The notes beneath the pieces are model-generated. The model saw only the letters and a list, made by a program, of their open reading frames with translations, searched no databases and was not told where the DNA came from. A stretch of DNA of 64,000 bases, taken from NCBI RefSeq assembly GCF_002288925.2, contig NW_022098043.1:6947810-7011809 (forward strand). Reading direction: 5' to 3'. This document shows positions 9,841 to 21,300 of the stretch, piece after piece. The stretch's first letter is position 1. Every line of letters begins with the position of its first letter. Position numbers and translations under genes: made by a program. This stretch comes from Delphinapterus leucas (lineage: Eukaryota; Chordata; Mammalia; Artiodactyla; Monodontidae).

Positions 9841-11130
9841 CCTGGGAGGCGGCAGTACGCCATTCAGTTTAGGGGCTGGGGATGGTGGCAGCTCACCAAG
9901 AAACCAAGTACTCAGCATCTTGAGACTGAGGCTTTGGTCACTTCACTACATGTTCAGGTAACTCTAGAGAAGGACCATTGTCCCCACCAATCAATGCGCT
10001 CTTATTGTGTACAATGGGTCAGCCAGACTGGATCATCTCCAAGGGCTCTCTCCCCTAAGACCTTCCTTGAGTCCTGGATATGGGCTGACATTCCTACATC
10101 AAGGCCATCACATCTCATCTGCCACATTCTTTATGCAACTTACAGTTTGATAAGCTACTAGTAAATAACTATTCATTGTTGCCAGTTCCAAGTCTGGTGC
10201 TTTGAATACCTTCACTCTAGAAAAGCCCGGAGACAGGTATAATCACCTCCTTTTATAGATTAGGAAGCCAAATGCAGCGAGATTAGAGGCCTTGTCCAAA
10301 GTAGCCCCAGAAATGGGAGGCAAAGTTAGGTGCCCATTTTCAAGGGGCTCCAGACCCCATTCTCTTCCTAGTATATCATCCCACTTTGACCTTGAGTCCA
10401 AAAGTACCTGGTCCTATACTAGGAGCTGAGTTAAAGAGGTAAAGGACACACCTCTGCCCTTAAGCAGCTCAGAGCCTAGTAGACACAAAAAACAGAAGTA
10501 CACTTCAGCATTATAAGAGACAGGGCCATGGAAACAGAGAGGAGGGAACACAGCCTGCTCTGGAGCAGAGAATACGGAGAATACTAAAACTAACGAGTTT
10601 TAATAAAATGAATAAATAATAATAATTAACATTATTATTAATGATAAGTTATTCATAATTTATTGAGTGCGCTCTATTTGCCAAGGACTTTTGTCATGTA
10701 TTGGCCCATTTACTCTTCACAATAATGCCACGAAGAAGGTAGTATTATCATCCCCATTTTACAGATGAAGAAGGTGAGGCACAGGGGTGCTAAATATAGC
10801 TAGGAAGTGGGGAAGCAGTCTGGCTTCCCAGAGGAGGAATTGTCTGAGCTGAAAGATGAAGTGTGGATAGACCTAGGTGGATGAGGAGAGGCTCAACAGT
10901 GTTCCAGGCAGAAGGAGAGGTGTGCACAAAGTTGAGAAGGCTTGGAAAAGCCCACCTTTGTAGTTTTGCCCGGCAACCTGAGACAGTGCCCACCTTTCTG
11001 GTCACAGTTGACCCAGTTTCCACACAGGCCAAGCATGGTGGAAAGATTCATTTCACAGCCAAAATGGGCAGAGCCAGAGTTTGGACTCTGTGTCTTTCTG
11101 CCTTTCAAATCCATGCTCTTTCCATAACAT
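9841..11130. other. Intergenic, no gene seen
   Basis: Holds a MIR at about 10610-10800 (ATTTATTGAGTGCGCTC, CATCCCCATTTTACAGATGA) and otherwise unique-looking sequence. The longest open frames (about 110 codons) have no recognisable similarity. Confidence 0.55.
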
Positions 11131-11135
11131 GCATG

Positions 11136-11219
11136 TGGAACTTCCCTGACCAGGGATCAAACTCATGCCCCCTGTATTGGAAGCGTTGAGTCTTAACCAC
11201 TAGACCACCAGGGAAGTGC
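11136..11219 (-). repeat. CHR SINE, short form, truncated
   Basis: Only the promoter-proximal 80 bp remain (CTTCCCTGACCAGGGATC to CCACCAGGGAAGTGC as read on plus). The poly-A side is missing. Confidence 0.8.
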
Positions 11220-11550
11220 TCCATGACGACAATCTTAAGCAAGGTTTGTCAACATTTAGTCATGTGGGGAGATAGTTGTTCCCTTTCCACTATCCAGATA
11301 TTCACAAAGGTTGTTAATATCCTACAACACAAAGGTCGAGGACAAAATAATGAGATCACAGTCATTTTTACTGAGTTAGAGAAAGAAGGCATCATTAGGG
11401 GAACCTAAGCCCTTACAAGTCATTAGATTGGCTGGAAGAAAAATGAAGATTGACAATAGAAACAAAGATAAGAGTAAAATAAACGTGCAAAATAAAACAA
11501 GATGTACAAAAAGTATTGTGAGCTCTTATCTAATACATTAGAAATCCCAG

Positions 11551-11816
11551 GCACTTCCCTGGTGGTCCAGTGGTTAAGAATCCCCCTTCCAATGCATGGG
11601 ACATGAGTTCGATCCCTGGTCAGGGAACAAAGATCCTACATGCTGCAGGGCAACTAAGCCCGCGTGCCACAACTACTGAGCCCTCACGCTCTGAGCTCAT
11701 ACTCTCTAGAGCCCATGTCCACAACTAGAGAGAAGCCTGAGCATCACAATGAAAGATCCCTCATGCCTCAACTAAGCCCTGACGCAGCCAAATAAATAAA
11801 TACTTATTTAAAAAAA
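11551..11816 (+). repeat. CHR SINE, long form
   Basis: Starts CACTTCCCTGGTGGTCCAG and ends AAATAAATAAATAC with a poly-A. TSD AGAAATCCCAG at 11540-11550 and 11817-11827. Confidence 0.92.
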
Positions 11817-11827
11817 AGAAATCCCAG

Positions 11828-12206
11828 AAAATGTCTCTATATATCCAAGAAAATAACGTCCACCATAAATACTAGTAATATCTTTTTTTGTAATACTATT
11901 ATCTCCGGATCCCAAGATCACTAAGCCCAATTTGCATTTACTTGGCAAAGAAAACAATAGACATTTCAGAAACTATCCCAGAGATGTACAAGTGGCCTAG
12001 TACTTGCAAGGATTTGAGAATGTTAAATTCTCATACACATTATTACATACATATCATAGAGGGACAGACAGAAAACATAACTTGTTCATAATAACGTGAA
12101 CAGATAAAATCAAAAAATGTTTAGAATTAAAAGAATGAACAGTTGCCCACCATAAAATTATAAAAGGGATTATCTTCATTAAAATTTTAGGTAAAATCTG
12201 GTCAGT
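11828..12206. other. Intergenic, nothing recognised
   Basis: AT-rich, without repeats or frames I can assign. Confidence 0.45.
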
Positions 12207-12612
12207 AGGGACTTCCCTGGTGGCACAATGGTTAAGAATCCACCTGCCAATGCAGGGGACACAGGTTTGATCCTTGGTCCAGGAAGATCCCACATGCTGC
12301 AGAGCAACTGAGCCCCTGCGCCACAACTTCTGAGCCTGCTCTCTGAAACCCGCAAGCCACAGCTACTGAGCCCACGCACAGCAACTACTGAGCCCGCATG
12401 CTGCAACTACTGAAGCCTGCAAGCCCCGCAAGCCACAGCTACTGAGCCCACGCACAGCAACTACTGAGCCCGCATGCTGCAACTACTGAAGCCTGCAAGC
12501 CTAGAGCCAGTGCTCCGCAACAAGAGAAGCCACTGCAATGAGAAGCCCGCACACCACAATGAAAAGTAGCCCCTGCTTGCTGCAACTAGAAAAAGCCCGC
12601 TGACAGTAACAA
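12207..12612 (+). repeat. CHR SINE, long form, internally duplicated
   Basis: Starts GGGACTTCCCTGGTGGCACA. A 75-base block is duplicated in tandem inside the element (12351-12425 and 12427-12501, offset 76), which makes it unusually long. The second block ends exactly one base before the start of the 3,937-bp tandem duplication at 12502. Confidence 0.9.
12351..12502 (+). repeat. 76-bp tandem duplication within a SINE
   Basis: Block starting CGCAAGCCACAGCTACTGAG occurs at 12351 and 12427 with no difference that I can see; both end GAAGCCTGCAAGCC. Base 12426 (C) and 12502 (T) are the first mismatch. Confidence 0.93.
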
Positions 12613-12624
12613 AGACCCAAGACT

Positions 12625-13330
12625 TTCCATAAGGATCACACCAACAGACATCCTTAGATGAACTAAAAAGGGCAGTATGACATCAATACTCCAAGCACCT
12701 ATATTACTAGAGAAAACAGATTTCAGTGACTCATGGACATGCAGACTGGTCGCTCTGAGTTAGACTTTGAGAATCAGGCATAGTACTGTTTCAGCTTTAC
12801 TGGACAAAGACATTCTTTTTTTTTCTCCCCCCTCCCCCCCCGCCGCTGCCTTTTATTGACGTATAATTGACTTACAATATTATGTTAGCTTTAGGTATAA
12901 AACATAGCGAGTCAATATTTTTTTACTTTAAGAAGTGATCACCAACGACAAAGACATTTTCTGATACAGAAAACAAATCCAACAGAAAAAAAAAAAAACA
13001 CTGGATACATAGAACCAGGTTACTCATCTCTGCATGAGCAAGACTCAGTCCTGATCAAACAAGGCGGGTAGCACAAAGCCCTATGCACTTAAAATGGAAA
13101 TGGTATATAAGGGAAAGGACAAAGCAGGGTCCTCCATTGAGGAGGCAGTGTCTCAGCCTTTGTTAGACTTGCCCTTGAGCAGAGAGCAGGGAACATCTCA
13201 ACCACAACCCCACCACCCTGGAGACAGCAGCTTCCTCCTGGTCTGAGCTGGCACTGGGGCTGTGCCGGTGATGTGATGGTTCAAGGATGGCAGTGCTTCA
13301 CTTAGGCCAGAAGGGGTAAAATGGAAAGCA
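12625..13330. other. Unassigned segment of the duplicated unit
   Basis: Holds a short pyrimidine tract (12811-12842) followed by an L1 3' end in reverse (TTTTATTGACGTATAATTGAC, 12850-12930). The rest is unidentified, possibly retroviral. Repeated at 16562-17267. Confidence 0.5.
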
Positions 13331-13567
13331 GCAGTCCTACATTCAACCACAGGGGTGCGGAATAAAATTCACATTTTATGGCAAGACAAGAAAAATTTAC
13401 ACAAAAAATCTCCTCTGCCCTTTGGCATCCTCTCCCCCCTCATTGTGGATTGTGTATGTGCATTATGCATCACCAAACCTCCCCCAATGGCAGGAATACC
13501 TGCTCAACCATGAACAGCAACATTCTCCTAGCATCAACAAGACAGCTCCTTAAAAGATAACATTCCT

Positions 13568-13772
13568 TGGCTTCCCTGGTGGCACAGTGGTTGAGAGTCC
13601 GCCTGCCGATACAGGGGACATGGGTTCGTGCCCCAGTCTGGGAAGATCCCACATGCCGTGGAGTGGCTGGGCCTGTGAGCCATGTCTGCTGAGCCTGCGC
13701 GTCCGGAGCCTGTGCTCCACAACGCGAGAGGCCACAACAGTGAGAAGCCTGAGAACTGCAAAAAAAAAAAAA
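13568..13772 (+). repeat. CHR SINE, compact form (left copy of the duplication)
   Basis: Complete copy with GCTTCCCTGGTGGCACAGTG start and a 17-A tract. TSD AAAGATAACATTCCT on both sides shows it entered an LTR-like sequence before the segment was duplicated. Confidence 0.94.
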
Positions 13773-13788
13773 AAAAGATAACATTCCT

Positions 13789-14030
13789 CTTGATCTTATA
13801 AGGGGTCATATGACCCACCACGATGAAGGTCTAGATTATATAAACTGTCAATAGTAAGTCATTTGATGTACAGCCCTCTGCTCAAAAAACTTATATAACT
13901 GTGTCTTGAGTAGAACAGTTCTCAGAACTTTCTGAGATACTGTTCTCTAGTTATAATCCTTAAATTGGCTCAAATAAAATTTTCTATTTCTTTCTTAGAT
14001 AGACTGATTAATTTTTCATCAACAGGGGAA
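13789..14030 (+). repeat. Retroviral LTR end (left copy)
   Basis: LTR-like features: TATATAA-type boxes (13836, 13890), AATAAAATTTT (13974) and an end near TTTTTCATCAACA, after which retroviral internal sequence begins. The LTR probably also includes sequence left of the SINE at 13568. Family not assigned. Confidence 0.5.
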
Positions 14031-14379
14031 ACTGGTAGGTGGAGGGACAAAGTCAGCCCTATACGATGAATTAAAATCAGTACAATTGCCAATAAGTTGG
14101 AGCTTACAGAAAGGACATCCTGAAGTTATCTTGAATTCTGATCCACAGGCAGTAGCCAATGGCCTAATAATTTGGTACCTAAAGTGGAAAACAAATAATT
14201 GTCTAATAAACAGATAAGCAGTATGGAGAACACCAATATCAGAGAATATACATTAGGTTTGACAGTCTTACATATTAGGAGACCATATCTCAGCACCCAG
14301 AAATATAAAACTCAAAAAGCAAGTTATAATCGGAAGTAGATAAATTAACTGGAACTCTAACATCAAAAATAATTAATTG

Positions 14380-14950
14380 ACAAAATATTAGCTAGATGTG
14401 TGTCCCCCAGACAAATATTTGGGCACAAACTCATCAATTAAATGTTCAAGGGAGAGAGGTATTCCTAAAACAGCACATGCTAAAACATTGTCAAATCTGC
14501 CAACATTTTCTATGTCACTTGACAACAGAAAACAATCTGGAAGAACTAACAAAGGCTAAATCTGGTAGATAGACTATGTCAAAGCCATGACTGAGCCGCA
14601 AAGAAAAAAGAAATGTCTTTGGAGGATACTTTTTCAGGACTGGGATTTGCGGAGATGCTAAATCCACAATATCGGACATACAGACACTTATTAGTGCCTA
14701 TGGAACTCCCTAATCACAGAATCAAACCAGGGAACAAACTTTACAGTAAGGAAACAGGTCTAGGCCAATAAGAAGGAAATCAGCAGGAATGGTAAAAAGT
14801 TTAATGAATTACTAACGAAAACCTAAATCCAGACTAGGTGTGAAATAAATGGAAGACTGAACAGTGTTCTGATAGAATAAGTAGTCTAAATTACATAATA
14901 AACAACTATCCTGACACCCTAGAGCTACAAACAAAATAACCCTATTGAAA
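14380..14950 (+). pseudogene. Degraded endogenous retrovirus integrase (left copy)
   Basis: Short peptides typical of a class I retroviral integrase appear across frames: KHCQICQHF (zinc-binding end), TFSGLGFA and ESNQGTNFT in the catalytic core, in the right order. Frameshifts and stops separate them, and the catalytic-loop Asp of the usual SDQGT motif is Asn here. Clearly non-functional. Confidence 0.6.
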
Positions 14951-14989
14951 CCCTGTGGGGCCTTCCCAGTTATAAAAGCTTTGTTTCTA

Positions 14990-15435
14990 GTTTGTAAGAT
15001 TTCAAAGGGAAGGGAGGAAATGCAGAAACAAAGGAGGAGCAGTCAAGAAACATTAATGCAGTGATAAAGCAGGGGTCTGGTTCCTCCTCAAGGGATAGAT
15101 AGACATCACAATATATCTTTGAGTTCTTCTGTAGGAACTCAGGCTCCCACCCTGGTGGGGGATAGTAACTTCTGGCTGAGCACAAGTTCCCTGGAGTACC
15201 ATCCTGTTACCTCACCACCAACCAATCAGAAGAAAGTCACACATTCCACAGCCCTCACCCTAAATTTTGCCTTTAAAAACTCTTCCCCAAAAACCATCAG
15301 GGAGTTTGGTTTTTGAGCACAAGCCACCCGTTTTCCTTGCTTGGTCTTTGCAATAAACCTTTCCCTGCTCCAATCCAGCGTTTCAGTTTGTTTGGCCTTA
15401 CTGTGCTTGGGGAAAAGGAACTTGGGTTTGACAAC
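14990..15435 (+). repeat. Class I LTR inserted in the retroviral remnant (left copy)
   Basis: Contains ACCAATCAGAAGAAAG (CCAAT-type), CCTTTAAAAACTC as TATA-like box, and CAATAAACCTTTCC as poly-A signal. Related copies lie at 36180-36633 (plus) and about 33275-33605 (minus). Retroviral internal sequence appears on both sides, so it probably inserted as a solo LTR. Confidence 0.7.
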
Positions 15436-16308
15436 ACTGAAATCAAGTTTAAACACATTAAACTTAAAGATTATGGGGGAATAAGAGTACAGATACAAGA
15501 TTCTTCTGGTATCTCTTTCAGAATAGAAAAACATTTACATTGACAACTCTCAATAGCTTCACTATTAACCGTCCTAATTTTCTGACATAATGTGCCCAGT
15601 TTTCCTGTAAATAGACTGACCATAACCTAATAGGTTGACTTCACTACCTGATTGCCAAGGTGATAAACACCCCGTTTGGATCAAACCATGACTGGATACA
15701 GAGCATGGACATTTTACAATAACTAAAATACTCCTATTAGCCCAACTACAACTATCATGACACAAAACAGCTATGGTCCAGTTTCCCATGGAACGAAAGA
15801 AAGCCATGTGACCCCTCAGTTAGCCTGGATGAGGTCAACATAATCTCAAGGGATCTTGAATGGGGAAATTCACCCCATCAGAAAAATGTCAATAAGAACA
15901 GAGCACCAGACAGGGACCTTGTGGGCCTGAGCCTTAGAACCTCATCTCACAGGCATCTACTAAGAGTAGACCCAATTGGAATGATAATGCTTACCTCAAA
16001 GGAGACAAGTCAACTAAAACATGGGGAAGATTTATACCAACATCGTCAAGGGATTCATGGACCATTAGCAAGAGTGAAAAACAGAACAGACCTAAGAGTG
16101 GACATCACAAATGCTCATAGACCCTGGGCATGGTACGCTGAAGAGAAACATGGAACAATTACAACAAAGCTACAAGGGATGGAGCTATGTCTCTTCCTGG
16201 ACTGGCTACACTATGTGCCATGGGCATTTGTGGGACTCTTGATATAACTTCAGTGATTGGACACATTACAATGTTACCAAATATTTAAAGAATATGCCTT
16301 GTTGAGAT
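15436..16308 (+). pseudogene. Retroviral internal remnant, possibly env (left copy)
   Basis: Continues the element after the LTR. One open frame of 108 codons (15921-16247) ends in a hydrophobic stretch (LDWLHYVPWAFVGLL). Position downstream of pol and this segment suggest env, but I recognise no diagnostic motif, and upstream frames are full of stops. Confidence 0.35.
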
Positions 16309-16438
16309 AGCCTTATCCACTAGAGGGTAGACAGCAGAAGCAAGAAGAACTATAAACCTGCAGCCTGCGGGGAAAAAAAACACATTCACAGAAAGATAGA
16401 CAAGATGAAAAGGCAGAGGGCTAGGTACCAGATGAAGG
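16309..16438 (+). mobile_element. L1 5' fragment cut by the duplication junction
   Basis: CCTTATCCACTAGAGGGTAG through the ORF1 start (ATG at 16405) to GATGAAGG, where it jumps to SINE sequence. Same L1 as the element continuing at 20247. Confidence 0.9.
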
Positions 16439-16552
16439 TAGAGCCAGTGCTCCGCAACAAGAGAAGCCACTGCAATGAGAAGCCCGCACACCACAATGAA
16501 AAGTAGCCCCTGCTTGCTGCAACTAGAAAAAGCCCGCTGACAGTAACAAAGA
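16439..16552 (+). repeat. CHR SINE 3' fragment at the duplication junction
   Basis: Starts in mid-element at TAGAGCCAGTGCTCCGCAAC with no SINE 5' half; it is the duplicate of 12502-12615. Confidence 0.93.
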
Positions 16553-17504
16553 CCCAAGACTTTCCATAAGGATCACACCAACAGACATCCTTAGATGAAC
16601 TAAAAAGGGCAGTATGACATCAATACTCCAAGCACCTATATTACTAGAGAAAACAGATTTCAGTGACTCATGGACATGCAGACTGGTCGCTCTGAGTTAG
16701 ACTTTGAGAATCAGGCATAGTACTGTTTCAGCTTTACTGGACAAAGACATTCTTTTTTTTTCTCCCCCCTCCCCCCCCGCCGCTGCCTTTTATTGACGTA
16801 TAATTGACTTACAATATTATGTTAGCTTTAGGTATAAAACATAGCGAGTCAATATTTTTTTACTTTAAGAAGTGATCACCAACGACAAAGACATTTTCTG
16901 ATACAGAAAACAAATCCAACAGAAAAAAAAAAAAACACTGGATACATAGAACCAGGTTACTCATCTCTGCATGAGCAAGACTCAGTCCTGATCAAACAAG
17001 GCGGGTAGCACAAAGCCCTATGCACTTAAAATGGAAATGGTATATAAGGGAAAGGACAAAGCAGGGTCCTCCATTGAGGAGGCAGTGTCTCAGCCTTTGT
17101 TAGACTTGCCCTTGAGCAGAGAGCAGGGAACATCTCAACCACAACCCCACCACCCTGGAGACAGCAGCTTCCTCCTGGTCTGAGCTGGCACTGGGGCTGT
17201 GCCGGTGATGTGATGGTTCAAGGATGGCAGTGCTTCACTTAGGCCAGAAGGGGTAAAATGGAAAGCAGCAGTCCTACATTCAACCACAGGGGTGCGGAAT
17301 AAAATTCACATTTTATGGCAAGACAAGAAAAATTTACACAAAAAATCTCCTCTGCCCTTTGGCATCCTCTCCCCCCTCATTGTGGATTGTGTATGTGCAT
17401 TATGCATCACCAAACCTCCCCCAATGGCAGGAATACCTGCTCAACCATGAACAGCAACATTCTCCTAGCATCAACAAGACAGCTCCTTAAAAGATAACAT
17501 TCCT

Positions 17505-17709
17505 TGGCTTCCCTGGTGGCACAGTGGTTGAGAGTCCGCCTGCCGATACAGGGGACATGGGTTCGTGCCCCAGTCTGGGAAGATCCCACATGCCGTGGAG
17601 TGGCTGGGCCTGTGAGCCATGTCTGCTGAGCCTGCGCGTCCGGAGCCTGTGCTCCACAACGCGAGAGGCCACAACAGTGAGAAGCCTGAGAACTGCAAAA
17701 AAAAAAAAA
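17505..17709 (+). repeat. CHR SINE, compact form (right copy of the duplication)
   Basis: Duplicate of the SINE at 13568-13772, same tail length (17 A) and same flanks. The unchanged poly-A length indicates a very short time since duplication, or an artefact. Confidence 0.94.
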
Positions 17710-17725
17710 AAAAGATAACATTCCT

Positions 17726-20246
17726 CTTGATCTTATAAGGGGTCATATGACCCACCACGATGAAGGTCTAGATTATATAAACTGTCAATAGTAAGTCATT
17801 TGATGTACAGCCCTCTGCTCAAAAAACTTATATAACTGTGTCTTGAGTAGAACAGTTCTCAGAACTTTCTGAGATACTGTTCTCTAGTTATAATCCTTAA
17901 ATTGGCTCAAATAAAATTTTCTATTTCTTTCTTAGATAGACTGATTAATTTTTCATCAACAGGGGAAACTGGTAGGTGGAGGGACAAAGTCAGCCCTATA
18001 CGATGAATTAAAATCAGTACAATTGCCAATAAGTTGGAGCTTACAGAAAGGACATCCTGAAGTTATCTTGAATTCTGATCCACAGGCAGTAGCCAATGGC
18101 CTAATAATTTGGTACCTAAAGTGGAAAACAAATAATTGTCTAATAAACAGATAAGCAGTATGGAGAACACCAATATCAGAGAATATACATTAGGTTTGAC
18201 AGTCTTACATATTAGGAGACCATATCTCAGCACCCAGAAATATAAAACTCAAAAAGCAAGTTATAATCGGAAGTAGATAAATTAACTGGAACTCTAACAT
18301 CAAAAATAATTAATTGACAAAATATTAGCTAGATGTGTGTCCCCCAGACAAATATTTGGGCACAAACTCATCAATTAAATGTTCAAGGGAGAGAGGTATT
18401 CCTAAAACAGCACATGCTAAAACATTGTCAAATCTGCCAACATTTTCTATGTCACTTGACAACAGAAAACAATCTGGAAGAACTAACAAAGGCTAAATCT
18501 GGTAGATAGACTATGTCAAAGCCATGACTGAGCCGCAAAGAAAAAAGAAATGTCTTTGGAGGATACTTTTTCAGGACTGGGATTTGCGGAGATGCTAAAT
18601 CCACAATATCGGACATACAGACACTTATTAGTGCCTATGGAACTCCCTAATCACAGAATCAAACCAGGGAACAAACTTTACAGTAAGGAAACAGGTCTAG
18701 GCCAATAAGAAGGAAATCAGCAGGAATGGTAAAAAGTTTAATGAATTACTAACGAAAACCTAAATCCAGACTAGGTGTGAAATAAATGGAAGACTGAACA
18801 GTGTTCTGATAGAATAAGTAGTCTAAATTACATAATAAACAACTATCCTGACACCCTAGAGCTACAAACAAAATAACCCTATTGAAACCCTGTGGGGCCT
18901 TCCCAGTTATAAAAGCTTTGTTTCTAGTTTGTAAGATTTCAAAGGGAAGGGAGGAAATGCAGAAACAAAGGAGGAGCAGTCAAGAAACATTAATGCAGTG
19001 ATAAAGCAGGGGTCTGGTTCCTCCTCAAGGGATAGATAGACATCACAATATATCTTTGAGTTCTTCTGTAGGAACTCAGGCTCCCACCCTGGTGGGGGAT
19101 AGTAACTTCTGGCTGAGCACAAGTTCCCTGGAGTACCATCCTGTTACCTCACCACCAACCAATCAGAAGAAAGTCACACATTCCACAGCCCTCACCCTAA
19201 ATTTTGCCTTTAAAAACTCTTCCCCAAAAACCATCAGGGAGTTTGGTTTTTGAGCACAAGCCACCCGTTTTCCTTGCTTGGTCTTTGCAATAAACCTTTC
19301 CCTGCTCCAATCCAGCGTTTCAGTTTGTTTGGCCTTACTGTGCTTGGGGAAAAGGAACTTGGGTTTGACAACACTGAAATCAAGTTTAAACACATTAAAC
19401 TTAAAGATTATGGGGGAATAAGAGTACAGATACAAGATTCTTCTGGTATCTCTTTCAGAATAGAAAAACATTTACATTGACAACTCTCAATAGCTTCACT
19501 ATTAACCGTCCTAATTTTCTGACATAATGTGCCCAGTTTTCCTGTAAATAGACTGACCATAACCTAATAGGTTGACTTCACTACCTGATTGCCAAGGTGA
19601 TAAACACCCCGTTTGGATCAAACCATGACTGGATACAGAGCATGGACATTTTACAATAACTAAAATACTCCCATTAGCCCAACTACAACTATCATGACAC
19701 AAAACAGCTATGGTCCAGTTTCCCATGGAACGAAAGAAAGCCATGTGACCCCTCAGTTAGCCTGGATGAGGTCAACATAATCTCAAGGGATCTTGAATGG
19801 GGAAATTCACCCCATCAGAAAAATGTCAATAAGAACAGAGCACCAGACAGGGACCTTGTGGGCCTGAGCCTTAGAACCTCATCTCACAGGCATCTACTAA
19901 GAGTAGACCCAATTGGAATGATAATGCTTACCTCAAAGGAGACAAGTCAACTAAAACATGGGGAAGATTTATACCAACATCGTCAAGGGATTCATGGACC
20001 ATTAGCAAGAGTGAAAAACAGAACAGACCTAAGAGTGGACATCACAAATGCTCATAGACCCTGGGCATGGTACGCTGAAGAGAAACATGGAACAATTACA
20101 ACAAAGCTACAAGGGATGGAGCTATGTCTCTTCCTGGACTGGCTACACTATGTGCCATGGGCATTTGTGGGACTCTTGATATAACTTCAGTGATTGGACA
20201 CATTACAATGTTACCAAATATTTAAAGAATATGCCTTGTTGAGATA
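17726..20246 (+). pseudogene. Right copy of the degraded retrovirus (LTR end, integrase, inserted LTR, env-like)
   Basis: LTR end 17726-17967, integrase remnants 18317-18887, inserted LTR 18927-19372, env-like segment 19373-20245. Same frames and same breaks as the left copy apart from one T/C difference at 19672, which changes Arg to Gly in a meaningless minus-strand frame. Confidence 0.6.
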
Positions 20247-20341
20247 GCCTTATCCACAGGAGGGTAGACAGCAGAAGCAAGAAGAACTATAAACCTGCAG
20301 CCTGCGGGGAAAAAAAACACATTCACAGAAAGATAGACAAG

Positions 20342-21242
20342 ATGAAAAGGCAGAGGGCTAGGTACCAGATGAAGGAACAAGATAAAGCCCCAGAAAAACA
20401 ACTAAATGAAGTGGAGATAGGCAACCTTCCAGAAAAAGAATTCAGAATAATGATAATGAAGATGATCCAGGACCTCGGGAAAAGAATGGAGACAAAGATC
20501 GAGAAGATGCAAGAAACGTTTAACAAACACCTAGAATAATTAAAGAACAAACAAACAGAGATAAACAATACAATAACTGATATGAAAACTACACTAGAAG
20601 GAATCAATAGCAGAATAATTGAGGCAGAAGAACAGATAAGTGACCTGGAAGACAGAATGGTGGACTTCACTGCTGCAGAACGGAATAAAGAAAAAAGAAT
20701 GAAAAGAAATGAAGACAGCCTAAGAGACCTCTGGGACAACATTACACGCAACAACATTTGCATTATAGGGGTCCCAGAAGGAGAAGAGAGAGAGAAAAGA
20801 CCCGAAAAAATATTTGAAGAGATTGTAGACAAAAACTTCCCTAACATGGGAAAAGAAATAGCCACCCAAGTCCAGGAAGTGCAGCGAGTCCAGGATAAAC
20901 CCAAGGGGAAACACACCAAGACACATAGTAATCAAATTGGCAAAAATTAAAGACAAAGAAAAATTATTGAAAGCAGCAAGGGAAAAATGACAAATAACAT
21001 ACAAGGGAACTCCCATAAGGTTAACAGCTGATTTCTCAGCAGAAACGCTACAAGCCAGAAGGGAGTGGCATGATACACTTAAAGTGATGAAAGGGAAGAA
21101 CCTACAACCAAGATTACTCTACCCGGCAAGGATCTCATTCAGATTCGATGGAGAAATCAAAAGCTTTACAGACAAGCAAAAGGTAAGAGAATTCAGCACC
21201 ACCAAACCAGCTCTACAACAAATGCTAAAGGAACTTCTCTAA
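20342..21242 (+). pseudogene. L1 ORF1 (RNA-binding chaperone), broken
   Basis: Begins MKRQRARYQMKEQDKAPEKQ; the coiled-coil part (QISDLEDRM) and the RRM-like part (ICIIGVPEGEE) are visible. An in-frame TAA at about 20537 truncates the first frame at 65 codons, and a frameshift near 20940 breaks the C-terminal domain. Not functional. Confidence 0.88.
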
Positions 21243-21300
21243 GTGGGAAACACAAGAGAGGAAAAGGACCTACAAAAACAAACCCAAAACAATTAAGAAA

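Larger units (their letters stand above)
12502..16438 (+). repeat. 3,937-bp tandem duplication, left copy
   Basis: Every landmark recurs at +3,937: the SINE fragment, the compact SINE with a 17-A tail, the LTRs, the retroviral remnants and the first part of an L1. No gap or indel is needed to align them. Differences found: T/C at 15735/19672 and TA/AG at 16321-16322/20258-20259. The unit begins inside a long-form SINE and ends in L1 ORF1. Outside the unit, neighbouring bases disagree at both edges (12501 C against 16438 G; 16439 T against 20376 A), so the junction has no microhomology. Confidence 0.95.
16439..20375 (+). repeat. 3,937-bp tandem duplication, right copy
   Basis: Right-hand copy of the unit. 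At its left it starts in mid-SINE (TAGAGCCAGTGCTCCGCAAC), directly joined to L1 sequence GATGAAGG of the left copy. At its right it runs on without a break into the remaining L1 (20376 onward), so this copy keeps the ancestral right flank and the left copy keeps the ancestral left flank. Confidence 0.95.

Noticed and set aside
12351..12501. Possible CRISPR-like or satellite array
   Set aside because: Only two copies of one block, within a SINE; no spacer pattern.
15921..16247. Duplicated 108-codon frame as a possible domesticated env gene
   Set aside because: No start context, no upstream continuation, stops all around and no diagnostic env motif. Being present twice only reflects the DNA duplication.
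20323..20919. 198-codon minus-strand frame
   Set aside because: Antisense of L1 ORF1; its hydrophobic look comes from the A-rich coiled-coil sequence on the other strand.
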